From assembly GCF_011516925.1 (NCBI RefSeq), contig NZ_WOTG01000001.1, positions 496,001 to 560,000 of the forward strand: DNA of 64,000 nt, read 5' to 3'. Shown here one piece after another: positions 63,376 to 64,000 of the stretch (within the stretch, counting starts at the first letter, position 1; every line of letters starts with the position of its first letter). Under the pieces are notes generated by a model. It had not been told where the DNA came from. It did not search any database and saw nothing but the letters and a program-made list of their open reading frames with translations. The position numbers and the translations under genes were made by a program. Source of the DNA: Acetobacter fabarum. GTDB taxonomy: Bacteria; Pseudomonadota; Alphaproteobacteria; Acetobacterales; Acetobacteraceae.

Positions 63376-63987
63376 ATGCATATTCAGGTTTCCGGTAAAC
63401 AGATTGATCTTTCCGACGCCTTGAAACATCGGGTTAACACCCATCTGGGTAATCTTGCGGAGCGATATTTTGATACAGGGCTACAGGCGCAGGTCACCTT
63501 TGGTAAGGCCCGCTCCTTTTTTACATGCGACATCAACGTAAAAGCCGGCCGGGGTCTGGTCCTGCGCGGAGAAGGCGAGGCCGCGGATGCCAATGCCGCT
63601 TTTGATGATGCCGCCGAGCACATTGCCAAGCGCCTGCGCCGTTACCACAAGCGCGTCACCTCCCATGCCCGTTCCACCACCCGGCAGGAACTGCCCGAAC
63701 GCGCACGCTCCTACGTTCTGCAACCCATAGAAGAACACGAGACAGACGCAGCCCCCTCCGCCCCCCTGACAACGGAGGAGGAGACCTTTGCCACCATTAT
63801 TGCCGAACAGCCTGCGGATATTCCCGTGCTCTCGGTCGGTGAGGCCGTGATGCGGCTGGACCTGTCGGGCCAGAACTTCCTGCTTTTCCGCAATTCGGCC
63901 AGCCGCCATATCAGCCTTGTTTACCGCCGAGACGATGGCAACATCGGCTGGCTGGACACAGCCCCGCTGGATCCCCCCCCAGCCTGA
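63376..63987 (+). CDS. hpf: Ribosome hibernation-promoting factor, long form
   Basis: 203 residues. N-terminal HPF/YfiA domain (~1-110): MHIQVSGKQIDLSDALKHRV, and a C-terminal dimerisation domain (~150-203) with PVLSVGEAVMRLDLSGQNFLLF and SLVYRRDDGNIGWL, which together make the long HPF that builds 100S ribosome dimers. The ATG at 63376 is preferred because the domain starts there and AAGGA lies 10 bp before; the frame is open 12 codons upstream. A run of eight C lies just before the stop. Confidence 0.95.
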   Translation: MHIQVSGKQIDLSDALKHRVNTHLGNLAERYFDTGLQAQVTFGKARSFFTCDINVKAGRGLVLRGEGEAADANAAFDDAAEHIAKRLRRYHKRVTSHARSTTRQELPERARSYVLQPIEEHETDAAPSAPLTTEEETFATIIAEQPADIPVLSVGEAVMRLDLSGQNFLLFRNSASRHISLVYRRDDGNIGWLDTAPLDPPPA

Positions 63988-64000
63988 TCTGGCAGGCCAT

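Noticed and set aside
1-64000. CRISPR arrays, insertion sequences, prophage or toxin-antitoxin genes
   Set aside because: No regular direct repeats, transposase, integrase or phage-type proteins were seen in any frame.

Overview
The window is about 60 % G+C chromosomal DNA from an alphaproteobacterium. The best guess is an acetic acid bacterium (Acetobacteraceae, Acetobacter-like). This is inferred from the style of the proteins (PduO-type adenosyltransferase, short RNase D, DUF3035 lipoprotein, PutA without a DNA-binding domain, acetyl-CoA synthetase) and was not tested by any search. It is densely coded, with about 60 protein genes, one tRNA and short gaps. I found no insertion sequence, prophage, CRISPR array or rRNA. 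It reads as a core-genome segment, and the most interesting signals are regulatory or organisational rather than a new multi-gene system.

Layout. 1-350: end of an EamA/RhtA-type exporter. 369-12448: a 12-kb minus-strand run, recX, CHAP lipoprotein, tatA, mtnB-mtnD-mtnC (aerobic methionine salvage), ribF, ileS, lspA, DUF3035 lipoprotein, mutL and a solitary nuoM; many junctions are 4-bp ATGA or GTGA overlaps. 12.5-21.4 kb: a plus-strand run beginning with a possible attenuator in front of argD-argF, then a small conserved-looking protein, hslO (Hsp33), a lipoprotein, hrpB and a DegP-like protease. 21.4-33.3 kb: mixed-strand housekeeping genes (aldo/keto reductase, holC, pepA, cysQ, sua5, FAD-linked dehydrogenase, cobalamin adenosyltransferase, rlmM) mixed with unknown membrane and coiled-coil proteins.

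33-45 kb: carbon and amino-acid catabolism. acs (acetate activation) is followed by a GntR/FCD regulator, a long PutA with a striking inverted repeat upstream, a DUF1275 membrane protein, an amino-acid permease and an outer-membrane barrel. A low-GC gap with tRNA-Gly(CCC) ends this region. 45-54 kb: radA, mlaE-mlaF (lipid transport) plus a tiny lipoprotein, a large MscS channel, dnaB and gmk. 54-64 kb: a short-chain dehydrogenase and an NCS1 permease, rlmB (its 3' end overlaps the permease gene), then rnd-kdsD-lptC-lptA-lptB (LPS synthesis and export), a MOSC protein, a proline-rich membrane protein and hpf. The rpoN gene often found between lptB and hpf is not there.

Functionally, the window joins envelope biogenesis (lspA, lpt, kdsD, mla, DegP-like), translation and RNA maturation (ileS, rlmB, rlmM, sua5, hpf), replication and repair (mutL, dnaB, holC, radA, recX), methionine salvage, arginine synthesis, and acetate/proline use.
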